Below are positions 10,214 through 20,391 of a stretch of DNA of 64,000 nucleotides, piece by piece. The position numbers were made by a program, and so were the translations under genes. The stretch lies in the NCBI GenBank assembly GCA_010909725.1, contig JAACMV010000002.1, positions 558,001 through 622,000 on the forward strand, in the 5' to 3' direction. Origin of the DNA: Picochlorum sp. 'celeri' (Eukaryota; Chlorophyta; Trebouxiophyceae). The notes under the pieces are model-generated. The model was not told the origin of the DNA and searched no databases. It saw only the letters and a program-made list of their open reading frames with translations. Each line of letters opens with the position of its first letter. Positions within the stretch are counted from its first letter, which is position 1.

Positions 10214-10229
10214 TTGGTAATGTTACCAA
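10214..10229. repeat. 7-2-7 inverted repeat touching a stop codon
   Basis: TTGGTAA-TG-TTACCAA ends at the base before the stop codon (10230-10232) of the minus-strand ParB-like gene. This is the same arrangement as the hairpin at 8133-8155. Confidence 0.7.
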
Positions 10230-10825
10230 CTATATACCAGGTCGGGCCTGATCTAGCGAGGTGCTTGCATCATCATCACTGCGACACACGCTCACCTTGT
10301 CAGGACAATCATGATCGGCTTGCGGCTTCTTCTCTCGCAAGAATTTCGCTTCAACCGCACAATTCTCAACCGTATATCGCTCAACTTCACCCAAACTTTT
10401 AGGTTGTCTCACCCGCACAGCGATGGTATTGTCGGGAAGCAAACCCTCTTCTCGACACTGCTTGAAAACCCACAGTCGACGATTATTCAATGAGAAATAC
10501 CACGGACCTTTGCCATCAATTTCATCAGGACCGACAAGAACCTGCAGCACATTGCACTTAATTTCATGTTCATAGACAATGGACTTACCCTACTGAGCAA
10601 TTGCAACCATACCTGTATGGGTGGCAAGTCACTGGGTGACAGCTCCCCCCGTCGTATAGAGTCGAGCGTTGACACCACACTCCTCCCACAACCACTGAAA
10701 TATGGTCGTATCTTGGAATGCTGGAACCGAATCCTCCTTGGATCCACGTGTTTCAAGTCGTTTTTGTTGTTTGTAGAGGAAGCTCGCCCCCCACTTTTGT
10801 TGCTCTTCTTTTGATTTTTCTTCAT
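10230..10825 (-). CDS. ParB/sulfiredoxin-like fold protein, uncharacterised
   Basis: Two exons, 10613-10825 and 10230-10541, joined in phase 0 across a 71-nt intron (GTATGG donor, CTGCAG acceptor), give 174 residues. The first 25 residues are lysine-rich. The core runs from DPRRIRFQHSKIRPYFSGCGR through LPPIQ, and continues in exon 2 as VLVGPDEIDGKGPWYFSLNNRRLW. A region specifying parameters to query, then a short linker, then a strand with YFSLNNRRLWVFKQ resembles the ParB/sulfiredoxin fold, where the residues after the strand bind a nucleotide. The fold assignment is inference from pattern, and no function is claimed. Similar proteins are, to my knowledge, uncharacterised in plants and protists. 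It shares a divergent promoter with CPSF100. Confidence 0.65.
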
Positions 10826-11243
10826 CTCATTGTTACCTTACCTTAGGTACATTGTTTTTCCTGTTTACATAGGGATCGATGAACATTGAACAAACAAATG
10901 TGTTGAGTTCATGTACATGGTCTGCACATCAGTGTGCATTGCAATTAGTAATACCGCCCAGTTGACGATGTGGGTATTTCTTTCTTGATATCCGACAGTT
11001 CTAAAGTTAAAAAAAACTCATGTTTCCTCTCCAAACTGCATCGCATATATGAGCGAAGGGTGAGATAATTTGATTTCTTAAAAATGGTATATATACCCGA
11101 TGGGCGTCCGCGCCCAGATGCAATCCAAGTACTGCCATGCATATCCATATATGCCTGCTCAAAGATGCTGCATCCATATCAATATAGTACTTGTATATCA
11201 TCGATGGTTGAGTCATGTCTGATACGGATAGAAACACATAGAC
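10826..11243. other. divergent promoter with several short inverted repeats
   Basis: This 418-base spacer separates the starts of the ParB-like gene and CPSF100. It contains CATGTACATG (10910-10919), TGCACA-TCAG-TGTGCA (10923-10938) and TGGGCG-TCCG-CGCCCA (11101-11116). No coding sequence is evident. Confidence 0.5.
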
Positions 11244-13694
11244 ATGGCTGAACAGAGCACAACCGTTCTGGTATCCTGCACTCCTCTGACTGATGGACAG
11301 AACCGCGACCAGAGTTGTCTGTTGGAAATAGTAGGAAAAGATTGTGGAACGATTCGATTGCTTTTGGATTGTGGATGGACAGCGCCGTATGATGTTCATG
11401 TGCTGGAAGAGCGGTATGGAGATGTATGCACGGAGGGGGCAGAGGGTTGTCGGATTGATGGGATTCTAATATCTCATCCTGATCAGGAGCATATGGGTGG
11501 GCTGGCGTATCTGATTCATAAGAAGAAGTGGCAGGTGCCAGTGTATGTGACTGGGGCTGGGCATAAGATGGGTCAAATGGTGGCGTATGATGCGTATTTG
11601 AATGCGTATCAGTCGAGTGCAAGGGTGACGCCTTTTGATTTGGATGATGTGGATGCTGCGTTTCGGGAGATGACGCAGCTGCGGTACAGACAGGAGGTGT
11701 CTCTGTGTGAGGATAGAGTGCATGTGACACCATACCCTGCGGGGAGGCTTGTTGGTGGGGCGATATGGAAGATTCATGTGGGAGAGCATGATATAGTGTA
11801 TGCAGTGGATTATAACCATAAAAGGGAGCTGCATTTGATGGGGAGTGCGATGATGGATGTGTCGTCAATGCTGACTGTGTCGTGTACAAGGCCAGCCATG
11901 CTGATTACTGATGCATGCAGTGTGGATAGGGTTCCGGTTCCGGTTCAGTATTCGAAGAATCAGCAAGAGTTGATTAATTTATGCATGACGTGTTTGCGGT
12001 CTGAGGGGAATGTGTTGATTCCTGTGGATGCGGCTGGGAGGGTGCTGGAGATTTTGTTGCTGCTGAATACGTATTGGCGGGAGAAGAATTTGACCTATCC
12101 GTTGGCTGCGGTGGGGCCTATGATTCATACTACGTTAGAGTTTGCTCGTAGTCAATTGGAATGGATGAATGAGGAATTGACAAAGGGGTTGGGGCATAGT
12201 AGGATGGACAACCCTTTGGCGCTCAAGTGTGTGACACCGTGTGCATCGATAAAGGAGGTGAAGCAGCTTTCTAGAGGCCCGAAAGTGGTGTTGGCAACGA
12301 CGAGTTCTATGGATGATGGTGCATCGCGGACGCTGTTTAGCTGGTGGGCGTCGCAGAGGAATTCGGCTATTGTGATTGCGTTGGATCCAGAGAAGGGGAC
12401 ATTTGCTGATGAGGTGTTGCGGGCTTCAAGAGCACCGCGTGGGGCGCCTCCTGCGGTGTTGCGTATGTCAGTGTGCAAGCGTGTTCCATTGAAAGGTGAA
12501 GAGTTGGAGGAATATAAGAAGCAACAGGCGTCAAAGGAGGATGCAGAGCAGATGGATGTGCCCATGGAGGAGGTGGAGGAGGAGGACAACAAGGCTAGTG
12601 ATGATCATGCCAAGAAGAATACGAGAGAGAGGAAGAGTTTGCATACACCACAAGCTCCTACTCGGGAAAGTGTTACAGTGATAGAGCACGCTGCTCGGGA
12701 TGGTGCCGAAGTTGGGCATGTGGATGCGTTTCCTGCAATGCCAGGTGATGAAGATGATGATTTGCATGGGGATGACAATGTGTGCCTCGTTGAAGGATTT
12801 GAGGTCCCCATTGGTGTTGCGGCTGCCATGTTTCCGGATGAGGATGAGATGGAAAAGATTGAATATGATGATTATGGAGCTGTTGTCAATCTTGAGGAAT
12901 TCGATAAAGACACCTCTGGTGGTGGTGTATTGAGCAGAGCACTTAAGTCAGAGGCTGCAGCAGAGCGATATGCGGTAGAAGAAGGAGACGAAATGGATGA
13001 TATAGTGGAACCAGAAGTTCCAACCAAGATTGAGTCGAAAGATGTGGCAATTCAGTTGCTTGCTCAAGTCGTCCGATTGGACTTTGATGGTAGATCAGAT
13101 GGTGCCAGTGTGCAAACAATGCTATCCAAAATAGCTCCCAGGACGTGTGTGATTGTACATGGATCTGAGACGGCGACATCGAAATTAGCTTCTAGTTTGG
13201 TTAAGGATTTAGAAGGGTTGAATGCTCATGTTTTTGCTCCACACAAGGGTGAATCAATTAGCATCGATTTGGGCCCAGCTCGATCATCAATCATGTCAGA
13301 TAGCCTTTATAAATCGATACAGATGCACCCCATGCTTGATGTGGATCTCGGATGGGTGGATGCAGAGATGAAATTTGAATCACGGCCTGCCGGTGTGGAT
13401 GGAAGCGATGAAGGAAAAGGCGAGTACTCTATTGTTCTTGAGGAGCGACAAGGGAATACGAATGATTCTGGCCACGGAGGCGTATTCATCGGTGATGTCA
13501 AGCTCTCGCAATTGAAGAGAGCGCTCGCGAGGATTAATATTGGGTCTGAATTCCATGCGGGAGGATTGTATTGTGAAGGAGATGTGCTCGTGAAGAGACA
13601 GCCAGAGGGTGGAGGCTTGGTCATTGAGGGCTCATTGTGTGATGAGTACTTTAGAATTAGAGATATTGTGTATTCCCAGTATCATATATGCTGA
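11244..13694 (+). CDS. CPSF2: cleavage and polyadenylation specificity factor subunit 2 (CPSF100)
   Basis: Nuclear pre-mRNA 3'-end processing factor, the inactive partner of the endonuclease CPSF73. Single exon, 816 residues. An N-terminal metallo-beta-lactamase-like fold carries HPDQEHMGG at residues 78-86, where the active paralogue has HxHxDH, so most zinc ligands are absent as expected for CPSF100. A beta-CASP region follows, with an AGRVLEILLLLNTYW helix near residue 265. The middle (about 410-600) is acidic and low in complexity. The C-terminal region resumes conserved CPSF100-type sequence, including PRTCVIVHGSETATSKLA, and ends shortly after an ARINIGSEFHAGGLYCEGDVLV block. A long antisense open frame over 11179-11889 is a composition artefact. 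Confidence 0.93.
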   Translation: MAEQSTTVLVSCTPLTDGQNRDQSCLLEIVGKDCGTIRLLLDCGWTAPYDVHVLEERYGDVCTEGAEGCRIDGILISHPDQEHMGGLAYLIHKKKWQVPVYVTGAGHKMGQMVAYDAYLNAYQSSARVTPFDLDDVDAAFREMTQLRYRQEVSLCEDRVHVTPYPAGRLVGGAIWKIHVGEHDIVYAVDYNHKRELHLMGSAMMDVSSMLTVSCTRPAMLITDACSVDRVPVPVQYSKNQQELINLCMTCLRSEGNVLIPVDAAGRVLEILLLLNTYWREKNLTYPLAAVGPMIHTTLEFARSQLEWMNEELTKGLGHSRMDNPLALKCVTPCASIKEVKQLSRGPKVVLATTSSMDDGASRTLFSWWASQRNSAIVIALDPEKGTFADEVLRASRAPRGAPPAVLRMSVCKRVPLKGEELEEYKKQQASKEDAEQMDVPMEEVEEEDNKASDDHAKKNTRERKSLHTPQAPTRESVTVIEHAARDGAEVGHVDAFPAMPGDEDDDLHGDDNVCLVEGFEVPIGVAAAMFPDEDEMEKIEYDDYGAVVNLEEFDKDTSGGGVLSRALKSEAAAERYAVEEGDEMDDIVEPEVPTKIESKDVAIQLLAQVVRLDFDGRSDGASVQTMLSKIAPRTCVIVHGSETATSKLASSLVKDLEGLNAHVFAPHKGESISIDLGPARSSIMSDSLYKSIQMHPMLDVDLGWVDAEMKFESRPAGVDGSDEGKGEYSIVLEERQGNTNDSGHGGVFIGDVKLSQLKRALARINIGSEFHAGGLYCEGDVLVKRQPEGGGLVIEGSLCDEYFRIRDIVYSQYHIC

Positions 13695-13734
13695 TTTGTG
13701 TGTATTTATTTCCTTGTCAGTATGTATCAATAAC

Positions 13735-15809
13735 TCATGCAAACATGGAGGTCAAGGTGAGTGATGGCTGGGCCAAGAGAGAGGAGCCGCCTAGCACAAT
13801 TTGAGGCATCTTCTTTTCCTGTGCATGATACTCCGCCACCATATGGTCACAATATGACCGTACGTGGGATATCTCATGAGGAGTTATTCCACCGAGGACA
13901 AACAGTACCACTGTCTCGTACTCTCCCGGATGATGATGTTGCAACCCTATTCTTCCTAGCCCGGATTTCAAAAGTCCTGCGATCGAGGTACCAATATGTT
14001 TCATGCTTGGCACATGACTTCCTGACATGACATCGTCCAGGAGCCTCAAGATGAGAGATTTCTCGCGTGGCCCTCTCTCTTGTGCGTTCAGGTCGTACTG
14101 AGCAGGTAAACTACATATTGTACCGATGACTTTTTGAGAGACTGGTTGCAAAAGAGTCTGCAGTGCGTCACCTTCCTCAGCACTCTCGACAATTTGATTG
14201 ATGAGATCATCCGACAACCAAGGGAGTTCCTTCTTGATCTTTTGAGATACATTGTCACAATTCTGTTTCCACCGAAAAATACACGCTGCAGACGACTCTG
14301 AGAGGGCTTCCCCCAGAATACTCTGCTGTGCTGCTGACAACACATCACTTTGTTGAACAGAGTAGTACGACGGGTTCGTTTTAATCCAATAACAACCAAT
14401 TATCAGGTGTTGCATGGATGCAAAAATACCATGTGGAGGGGGAGCTCCTCTGCCCGCTGCCATCAGTTCGTCCGTGATCAAGGCTACAAGCCCATCTGGA
14501 CCGTCTTCAGCACTGAGCTTTGCCACTTCTTCTGCCTTCTGCAATTCGACCCAATTTCCCTGCGCATCACTAGTTTCCATGAGGCATGCACATGCAATTT
14601 CCGCAATCTGAAGAATAGAAGCATGCTTTAAGCTCGCATCAGGATCCTGGTAAAGGACTGCAGATAAAGCCTGCAAATCCTCTGCAGAAACAGCTCCAGG
14701 TCTCATTCTACCTGAGAATTTGAGTTTCGACTCGCGTATAGCTTCTTTCAGCCACTTTCTAATAAATAATAAAGCTTCTTTGTGCGTTTTAGACATCAAA
14801 AAGTCGAGGTACGATTGTGATGATGGATCACTGGGATGGAACAGTGATGGACAGACATGTGAGGATGTTTCCAGGCAGGTTTTAGACTGAGACAACATCC
14901 TATGTATAAAATAGTCTGAATATTCACTAGCTGTAGCTGTATCCAAAGATCTATCTACAATGACGAAGGCCGCCCTTCTTCCATGAGAACTATCATGGGC
15001 TGGAATAAACGACATGGCCCTACCAACACTCTCAGCAAGGGGACCCACACAAAAGGCCTCCGGCTGCACATCTAAAATCCTAGACACAGATGCCAAAGAG
15101 TGAGCATTGACAGTCACTTTGACATGGACATCATCATCCGTATTATCGCTGTATTCATCTACTAGAAACGAAGCTGCACCATCTCTTGGAAACACAAACG
15201 CATGACTCCCAACCATCATGCAGGGAATATCCACGAATTTCACACGCACAACAAGCTCCTCTTGCACAGACTGTCCAATATTCTGACACGCCTCAATCAC
15301 ATTGACAAGAATGTTGCGTTCGATATCACCAAAACAATGCTCACCATACTCCCTGGGGCATGCTTCATGGTGAGCTGCTTCTGATATGTTCGAAATCACC
15401 GTGACATGCTTTGTATAGGGCGACACTATTCGAGCCACCTCGACAATATATCGCATCACGTTTTTTAATACATTCGAGCAGCACACGACAACCTGACTAA
15501 ATGACCCATGCCCAACAGCTGCTAGGGTGGGAATGGCCACCTCCTTCTCAGTATCCTCGAGCGCCACCACTCCCACAGCACCAAAATCTGCAACCCGTAA
15601 ATCACACCATCATCGACAGACACACAGAAGGGACACACATCGGGAAAAGTAGACGCACCAAGCAAGGCCTGCATACCAACACTAGCTTCCAACAACTCCC
15701 CAAAACCACGATCCACAACCAACAAGGTGCCCTCTGACAGCTCCCTCCCAATTCTTAAAATCACATCATCAAATTCCATCCCAGAAGAGACGCCATCAGC
15801 GCTATTCAT
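13735..15809 (-). CDS. Sec1/Munc18-like protein, SCFD2 type
   Basis: Divergent Sec1-family protein resembling Sec1 family domain-containing protein 2, a putative regulator of SNARE-mediated vesicle fusion. Exon 1 (15659-15809) and exon 2 (13735-15587) are joined across a 71-nt intron (GTGCGT donor, TTGCAG acceptor, phase 1). The junction reads MQALLDFGAVGVVALED, and the product is 667 residues. The N-terminal LLVVDRGFGELLE stretch, the central RAAFVIVDRSLDTATASE stretch (the Sec1 domain 2 strand) and the C-terminal VVLFVLGGITPHEISHVRS stretch are family hallmarks. It shares a 311-base divergent promoter with Nup88 and is convergent with CPSF100, with 40 bases between stops. Confidence 0.8.
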
Positions 15810-16120
15810 CGTTCTGAAGAGGTAGTCAGACCACAACTGAACTGTGTTTCATACGACATGAGCGTACAAGAACCAACATCCTGAGCATAACTGTACTCCC
15901 TTCTATATATAGTGAAATTTTGTTGACACAGCATCCCGGTGGAATAAAGATTTCTGCAATGGAAGAATTCAAACCAATTCTGACTATTTAAGGAATCTAT
16001 GTGGACAAGAGATCAAGGAATGGGATAGCTGCTGACGATTTCATACTATTTATTCATTATTGCAATACTCTAGTAAAACGATTGACTAACAACACAAAGA
16101 AAAGACCCGCTCCTGTGTCA
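15810..16120. other. divergent promoter region
   Basis: The 311 bases between the Sec1-like and Nup88 start codons include a TATATATAG stretch near 15904. No other element is recognised. Confidence 0.45.
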
Positions 16121-18522
16121 ATGGCTGGAGAATTAGAGTCTCTCTTGGGCGGGATTTTCTGGAACGACGACGGAGATGATATCCCTTCTGATTCTAGAGA
16201 GATTTTAAAATATAACTATTTGACAGGGAAGCTGTACGTTGACTTGAATGCCAAGGAGATTTTTATTTTTGGTTTTTCACCTTCCTTGCTGTGTGTGCGC
16301 ACAGGTTTGTTGTATGCGATGAAGGCACAATACGATATGCGAATGCTCGAGAAGGTATATTGAAAGATACATGGCCTTTGGGCGAGCGGCGTCGTGCAGA
16401 GGAGACGACAGGATCAATGTCTGTCGGCACTCTGCAGCCTGTTCCGGACGTTGAAATCAACGTCGAGAAATGCGTGATGAACAAGAGTGGGACGATTGCT
16501 GTGGTGGCTGGTACAACAATGAGGGATCCTGAGATAAGCGGAGCAATGTTGATTGATGTCGGAGCTCCTGGTGGGAGATTGGGGAATGAGGTGTCTGCAA
16601 CAGAGATTGACAGCAAGTTGTTCGAATCTCGTCCTGGTTTGCATGTGACTCACATGGAATGGCATCCAGACAGTGAGCACCATGTTGTTATATTGATATC
16701 GGATAATGTACTGAGGCTGTATGACTTGGAGCAGCCAGATTTTGCAGAACAGATATTTGAGTTGAAATCTCAGAGGCTTAGTTTGAAGATTGAGGAAGAG
16801 GATACCGATTGGAATGACCCTGTACCGATTTCTTTTGGATTTGGTAGAGGGAGTGGTTGGAGTCGAGTATCGATCGTGATTCTCATGTCTGACGGGAATC
16901 TAAAGACCCTGTGCCCAGTGATTCCCTTTGGTGCAAGGTATTCTGGCAGATGGATTGCTGGCGTTATTGATACATGCGGCTCGGTAGGGGAGAGAAAATA
17001 TGATGAGAGTATGATGTGGATTCATAAGGCTTTTGACATAGAGGCGAATGATCTTGATGAGAAGACAATGTACAGGGTTGTACCCCATGCTCTGGAATCT
17101 CATGTCCCAAGATTATCACCATCCTTGAGAATAGAGTCGAATGTGGCAGAGAAGGATAAAGATTCTGCTTTAGGTTTTCAGGTCTCAGCATTTCATACAT
17201 GGCATATTGGAGCGAGCTTGCTTGGAGTGGCAATGGCATCAGAGACTGGAATGCTGAGAACTGGTGTCGTGACAACTAGTATTTCACCGCTGTGGGCATG
17301 TAATCCTCCTCAGTGTATTTTTAGAGGAGGCTCTATTGCAGCTGTACGATCTCAATGTGTAGATCAAAGGTTATTGGATGCAGAACATAGATATTCTAGT
17401 GCAAGTTTTGTTGTGATTGATGACATTGTCTTGCCGGATGGGTCTCGTGCAGAGTCAACATCATATGGTGAAGGAGCCCCGTATGATATTCCCAAACTTC
17501 GATCGGATAACATATCAATCTTAAGAGATACAGCTTCTCCAGCAACATTACTCGTCTGTCAGCAGCATCTAGTCCACAGTGTGACTCTGGCATGGGCACC
17601 TCTTTTGGGAGATCATGTGTCCCATTGGGTGGATGATGTAGAACGAAAACCATTGCCAGATGTCTTACCATTCCCATCTGTAGTTGAAATACATCATGTA
17701 GATAAGAATGCTAGTCCCATGGTGAGCCATGCAGTGATAGGGGACAAATTGAGCGGGTCTGCTATGTTGAGTGTCATGTCGGATGGTACATACATGTTGA
17801 ACAAAATTGCCCCAAAGCCCTCAACGACTACACCCATTACTCAGGGTAGCTTGGTCGATTTTGAAAGCAGGAGAAAGGAGATTGAGGACCATGTACAAGC
17901 CATGTATGCACCAATTACAGCAATGCCATCTCCAGGCCAGTCACTCCAATTTGACAGGTCTGCACCAGTAGATTCGCCTCAAAACTACAGGGCATTAGTG
18001 GAAAGTATTGCTTCGCTGAGATCAAGCTATATAGAATTCTGTCACAAGGCTGAATGCACGACAGCAGATAGACTGGATTTCCTCAAGGATGAAGTGTCAC
18101 AGCAATTTGAAAAAGTAGAAAAAATTGCCAATGTGTTGGAGCAGATAGAGAAAAAACAAAAGACTCTGCGCTATCGCCAGGATAAAGTGCAGTTTATGGC
18201 ATCTAATATAAATGACAGAGTGAAATTATTGGCAGAACTGCATTGGGCAGTTCCTCAACCAGCATCTGAAGCCGAGAAGCACTTCCAACACCATGACCTG
18301 CCCATGCTGGAGTCAAACACGGCATCATTAGCTCAAGAGGTAGCTATGCTCCGATCCCAGGCGCAAGCAATAAAACAATCAGGGAAAGTACAACAGACAC
18401 ATGGCACTGCTTCCAAAGCCTCACCAAGTGATTTGCGAAGAATCAGGGAAATGCTATCAGAACACGACACCATCATTAGAGATATGTGCCGAAAGGTGCG
18501 AGCCATCGAGTCCAGTGTATAG
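16121..18522 (+). CDS. NUP88: nucleoporin Nup88 (MOS7)
   Basis: Component of the cytoplasmic Nup214 complex of the nuclear pore; in plants known as MOS7. Exon 1 (16121-16233) ends in codon phase 2 and exon 2 (16305-18522) completes a leucine codon, giving GKLFVVCDEGTIRYA. The intron is 71 nt (GTACGT donor, CACAG acceptor), and the product has 776 residues. Residues up to about 480 form a beta-propeller-like region with HVTHMEWHPDSEHHVVILISDNVLRLYDL, a WD-like pattern. The C-terminal third is predicted coiled coil, starting near VDFESRRKEIEDHV and rich in E/K/Q heptads up to the end. Domain order and length match the family. Start choice: MAGELESLL is the first ATG in frame after a stop. Confidence 0.9.
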
Positions 18523-18938
18523 TGTTGTGTCTTCCTGCCGTGTATGAAGAGGATGTAAAAAAAATGCCCTGATTTTTATATATCTTATCTAACAAGACCG
18601 AGGAGATCCCCGACTGTAGCTTGCAGCCCTTTTTGTAAAGGTGAAAGTACTGCGAAGAACACCAGATAGAATTCTATATCTGGCATCTTTCGATCGAATG
18701 TAACTTTGTTACGGAGACGTTTGGGGGATCAGTTGCAAGTATTGGCGCCATGATCGACCGAAAGTAATCAACATAAAAGATTGCTTACACTATACGCATG
18801 TAAGATATGCAGGCAATCAAGAAAAAAAAAATTTTTTTGCAGTGGCCTCTTCAACTTTGGCAACTTCTTCTTTCCGTCAATGCGAAAATATGACGTGCAC
18901 ATCCGTATATTCCAAACCAGGCCACTCCATTCTGTGTC
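18523..18938. other. convergent 3' region
   Basis: This 416-base spacer lies between the stop codons of Nup88 and the secreted protein. A TGTAA pentamer (18554-18558) lies 32 bases after the Nup88 stop. A near-perfect palindrome, CCAGATA-GAATTCTA-TATCTGG, spans 18662-18683, with an inner perfect TAGAATTCTA. No gene is seen. Confidence 0.5.
18554..18558 (+). terminator. TGTAA poly(A) signal of NUP88
   Basis: The chlorophyte-type pentamer TGTAA lies 32 bases past the stop codon. Assigned by position only. Confidence 0.4.
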
Positions 18939-19625
18939 TCACAGGGAGAGCATGGCAACAAGAGTGCAGCCAACCACTGCCCACAGGCTGCCAACAAAAG
19001 CCCCCGCAGATGCCTCTGTTGCTGCAGTTCCCATGGATCCATCCATATCTCCATGATCGTGCCCATCATCTGCACTGTGATCCATATCCCCATCCATGGA
19101 GCCGCCCATGGCCATCCTCATGGACTCGGTCCCAGTGCCTTCATAGCAATCTCCATCTTCAGCAAAGGTCAAAGGTCCATATGCGCTGACTCCATCAGTC
19201 GTGTTTACCACAGCAAAGATGTGTCCCATACACATGTGACCAGCCAATTGCAACGCATTCGTCATGTTCCTCTCTTCTTTGAACAAAGTTGGCATATTCT
19301 CAGCCTTGATGGCGCTGTCGGCAAAGGTACCATTATACGTGAGAATGGCCCCACCATCAACCTCCACTGGCTCCTTTTGCAGATCCAAATCCACCAGATT
19401 GGTGAGCACAGGGTTCAAAGCATCACCTCTGCGGTCGGCAATTTCTGCCGTCAACAGCGACTCGGTCGAATTCAGCGTCCAGGTCCACTCTCCGTCGTGA
19501 ATGTACGCTTGTACTTCACCGATGGAATCTCCATCATTCGTCTTCAATTCAGTGACGAAATACGTGTGAGCGGACGCATATCCAGCCAAGCAGGCGAAAA
19601 GAAGTGAAATGATAACGCTCTTCAT
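18939..19625 (-). CDS. secreted or surface-anchored acidic Met/His-rich protein
   Basis: Not recognised as a known family. The protein has 228 residues in one exon. A clear signal peptide covers residues 1-19 (MKSVIISLLFACLAGYASA), followed by His-Thr at the mature end. The extracellular part has several N-glycosylation sequons (NST, NGT, NMT, NTT). Near residues 130-160 lie HMCMGHIF and CYEGTG. From about residue 165 a segment rich in Met, His, Asp and Gly (MRMAMGGSMDGDMDHSADDG, HDHGDMDG) resembles metal-binding tails of copper-handling proteins. The last 20 residues are hydrophobic after a small-residue stretch, which fits a GPI-anchor signal or a transmembrane anchor. Metal binding is inference from composition only. 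Its promoter side faces the hairpin-tiled spacer. Confidence 0.7.
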   Translation of the reverse strand: MKSVIISLLFACLAGYASAHTYFVTELKTNDGDSIGEVQAYIHDGEWTWTLNSTESLLTAEIADRRGDALNPVLTNLVDLDLQKEPVEVDGGAILTYNGTFADSAIKAENMPTLFKEERNMTNALQLAGHMCMGHIFAVVNTTDGVSAYGPLTFAEDGDCYEGTGTESMRMAMGGSMDGDMDHSADDGHDHGDMDGSMGTAATEASAGAFVGSLWAVVGCTLVAMLSL

Positions 19626-20391
19626 GTCCGTCGCGCAAAATCTGTCTCTGTTCTAAAGGTTCTGTTTGTTACTCGTGCAAAACGAATCAATAAAAAAAAT
19701 ATCAAACCATACACTGTACTTGCCAACGTGATGGGATGAAATAACCGATCGAGCGTCGTCCAGATCTACGAGATCTGACCAGATTATCTGGTCCAGATAT
19801 CCGCGGATATGTCCGTAGCGCCGGCGCCGGCGCCATGCGCATGGCCTATCCATATGGATCCTATATAGATATATAGGATCGATCGATCGCGATCGCGATC
19901 TCCAGATGCAGAGATCGGATGGACTCCGTCATGTGGAGTCAACATTGTGGACCGCCCATAGCGGTAGTGCGCACCAAATCATATGATTTGGCCATGCATG
20001 GCGCCATAGCACAGTGAACTAGCATGTACAACTGTACATGCATGCAGTATATGTACTGCCACTCGTGGCGATACCGTTATCGCCATATCGATCGATGTAT
20101 GTGATATAGTATACCTATATATTACTCCACATTTCGGATCGGACATGTCCAAGTTCCTAAACTTGCCAATTGTCACATGACATTAATGTCGACGGTGGCA
20201 ATTCTGCCGTTCTAGAACGTTCACTCGATGGAGTGAACTCTTCGATCGGAGAATTCGGCCGTGGCCGACGTTCTTCCATGCATCAACGGAGCATGCCCAT
20301 TATCCTGATAAACACGTGAGGCATGCGCCTCACCTGCACAATATAATTCAGTTTTTTATCTTTGAAAACTTACTACAAACAAATTAACAAA
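19626..20391. other. hairpin-tiled spacer between secreted-protein gene and rbcS
   Basis: The 766-base divergent spacer has no coding sequence. Its central 570 bases consist of back-to-back short inverted repeats (next entry). The last 50 bases before rbcS are AT-rich, with an ATATAATT stretch at about 20341-20348, plausibly the core promoter and leader of rbcS. Confidence 0.7.
19761..20333. repeat. tiled array of unrelated palindromes upstream of rbcS
   Basis: At least twenty short inverted repeats follow each other with almost no gap or with shared ends. Examples (arm-loop-arm): 19761-19777 (7-3-7), 19777-19793 (7-3-7), 19797-19810 (perfect 14), 19818-19833 (perfect 16, GC only), 19832-19845 (perfect 14), 19848-19859 (perfect 12), 19857-19880 (10-4-10), 19897-19916 (6-8-6), 19922-19940 (6-7-6), 19951-19965 (5-5-5), 19974-19991 (perfect 18), 19991-20002 (perfect 12), 20022-20041 (9-2-9), 20044-20059 (6-4-6), 20058-20069 (5-2-5), 20067-20084 (7-4-7), 20104-20120 (6-5-6), 20141-20150 (perfect 10), 20151-20164 (5-4-5), 20179-20190 (perfect 12), 20208-20219 (perfect 12), 20219-20238 (8-4-8), 20255-20268 (6-2-6), 20316-20333 (7-4-7). 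Arms differ from unit to unit, so structure rather than sequence is repeated. Confidence 0.9.

Larger units (their letters stand above)
9835..10229. other. spacer with inverted-repeat cluster
   Basis: No gene is seen in this 395-base stretch. It contains five separate inverted repeats, listed in the next two entries, plus an AT-rich region (9971-10020). It lies upstream of the TMEM230-like gene and downstream of the ParB-like gene, both on the minus strand. Confidence 0.5.

Noticed and set aside
11179..11889. A 236-codon open frame on the minus strand, His/Pro/Ser-rich
   Set aside because: It lies antisense to the well-supported CPSF100 coding sequence and its composition mirrors that gene's codons. 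No protein features.
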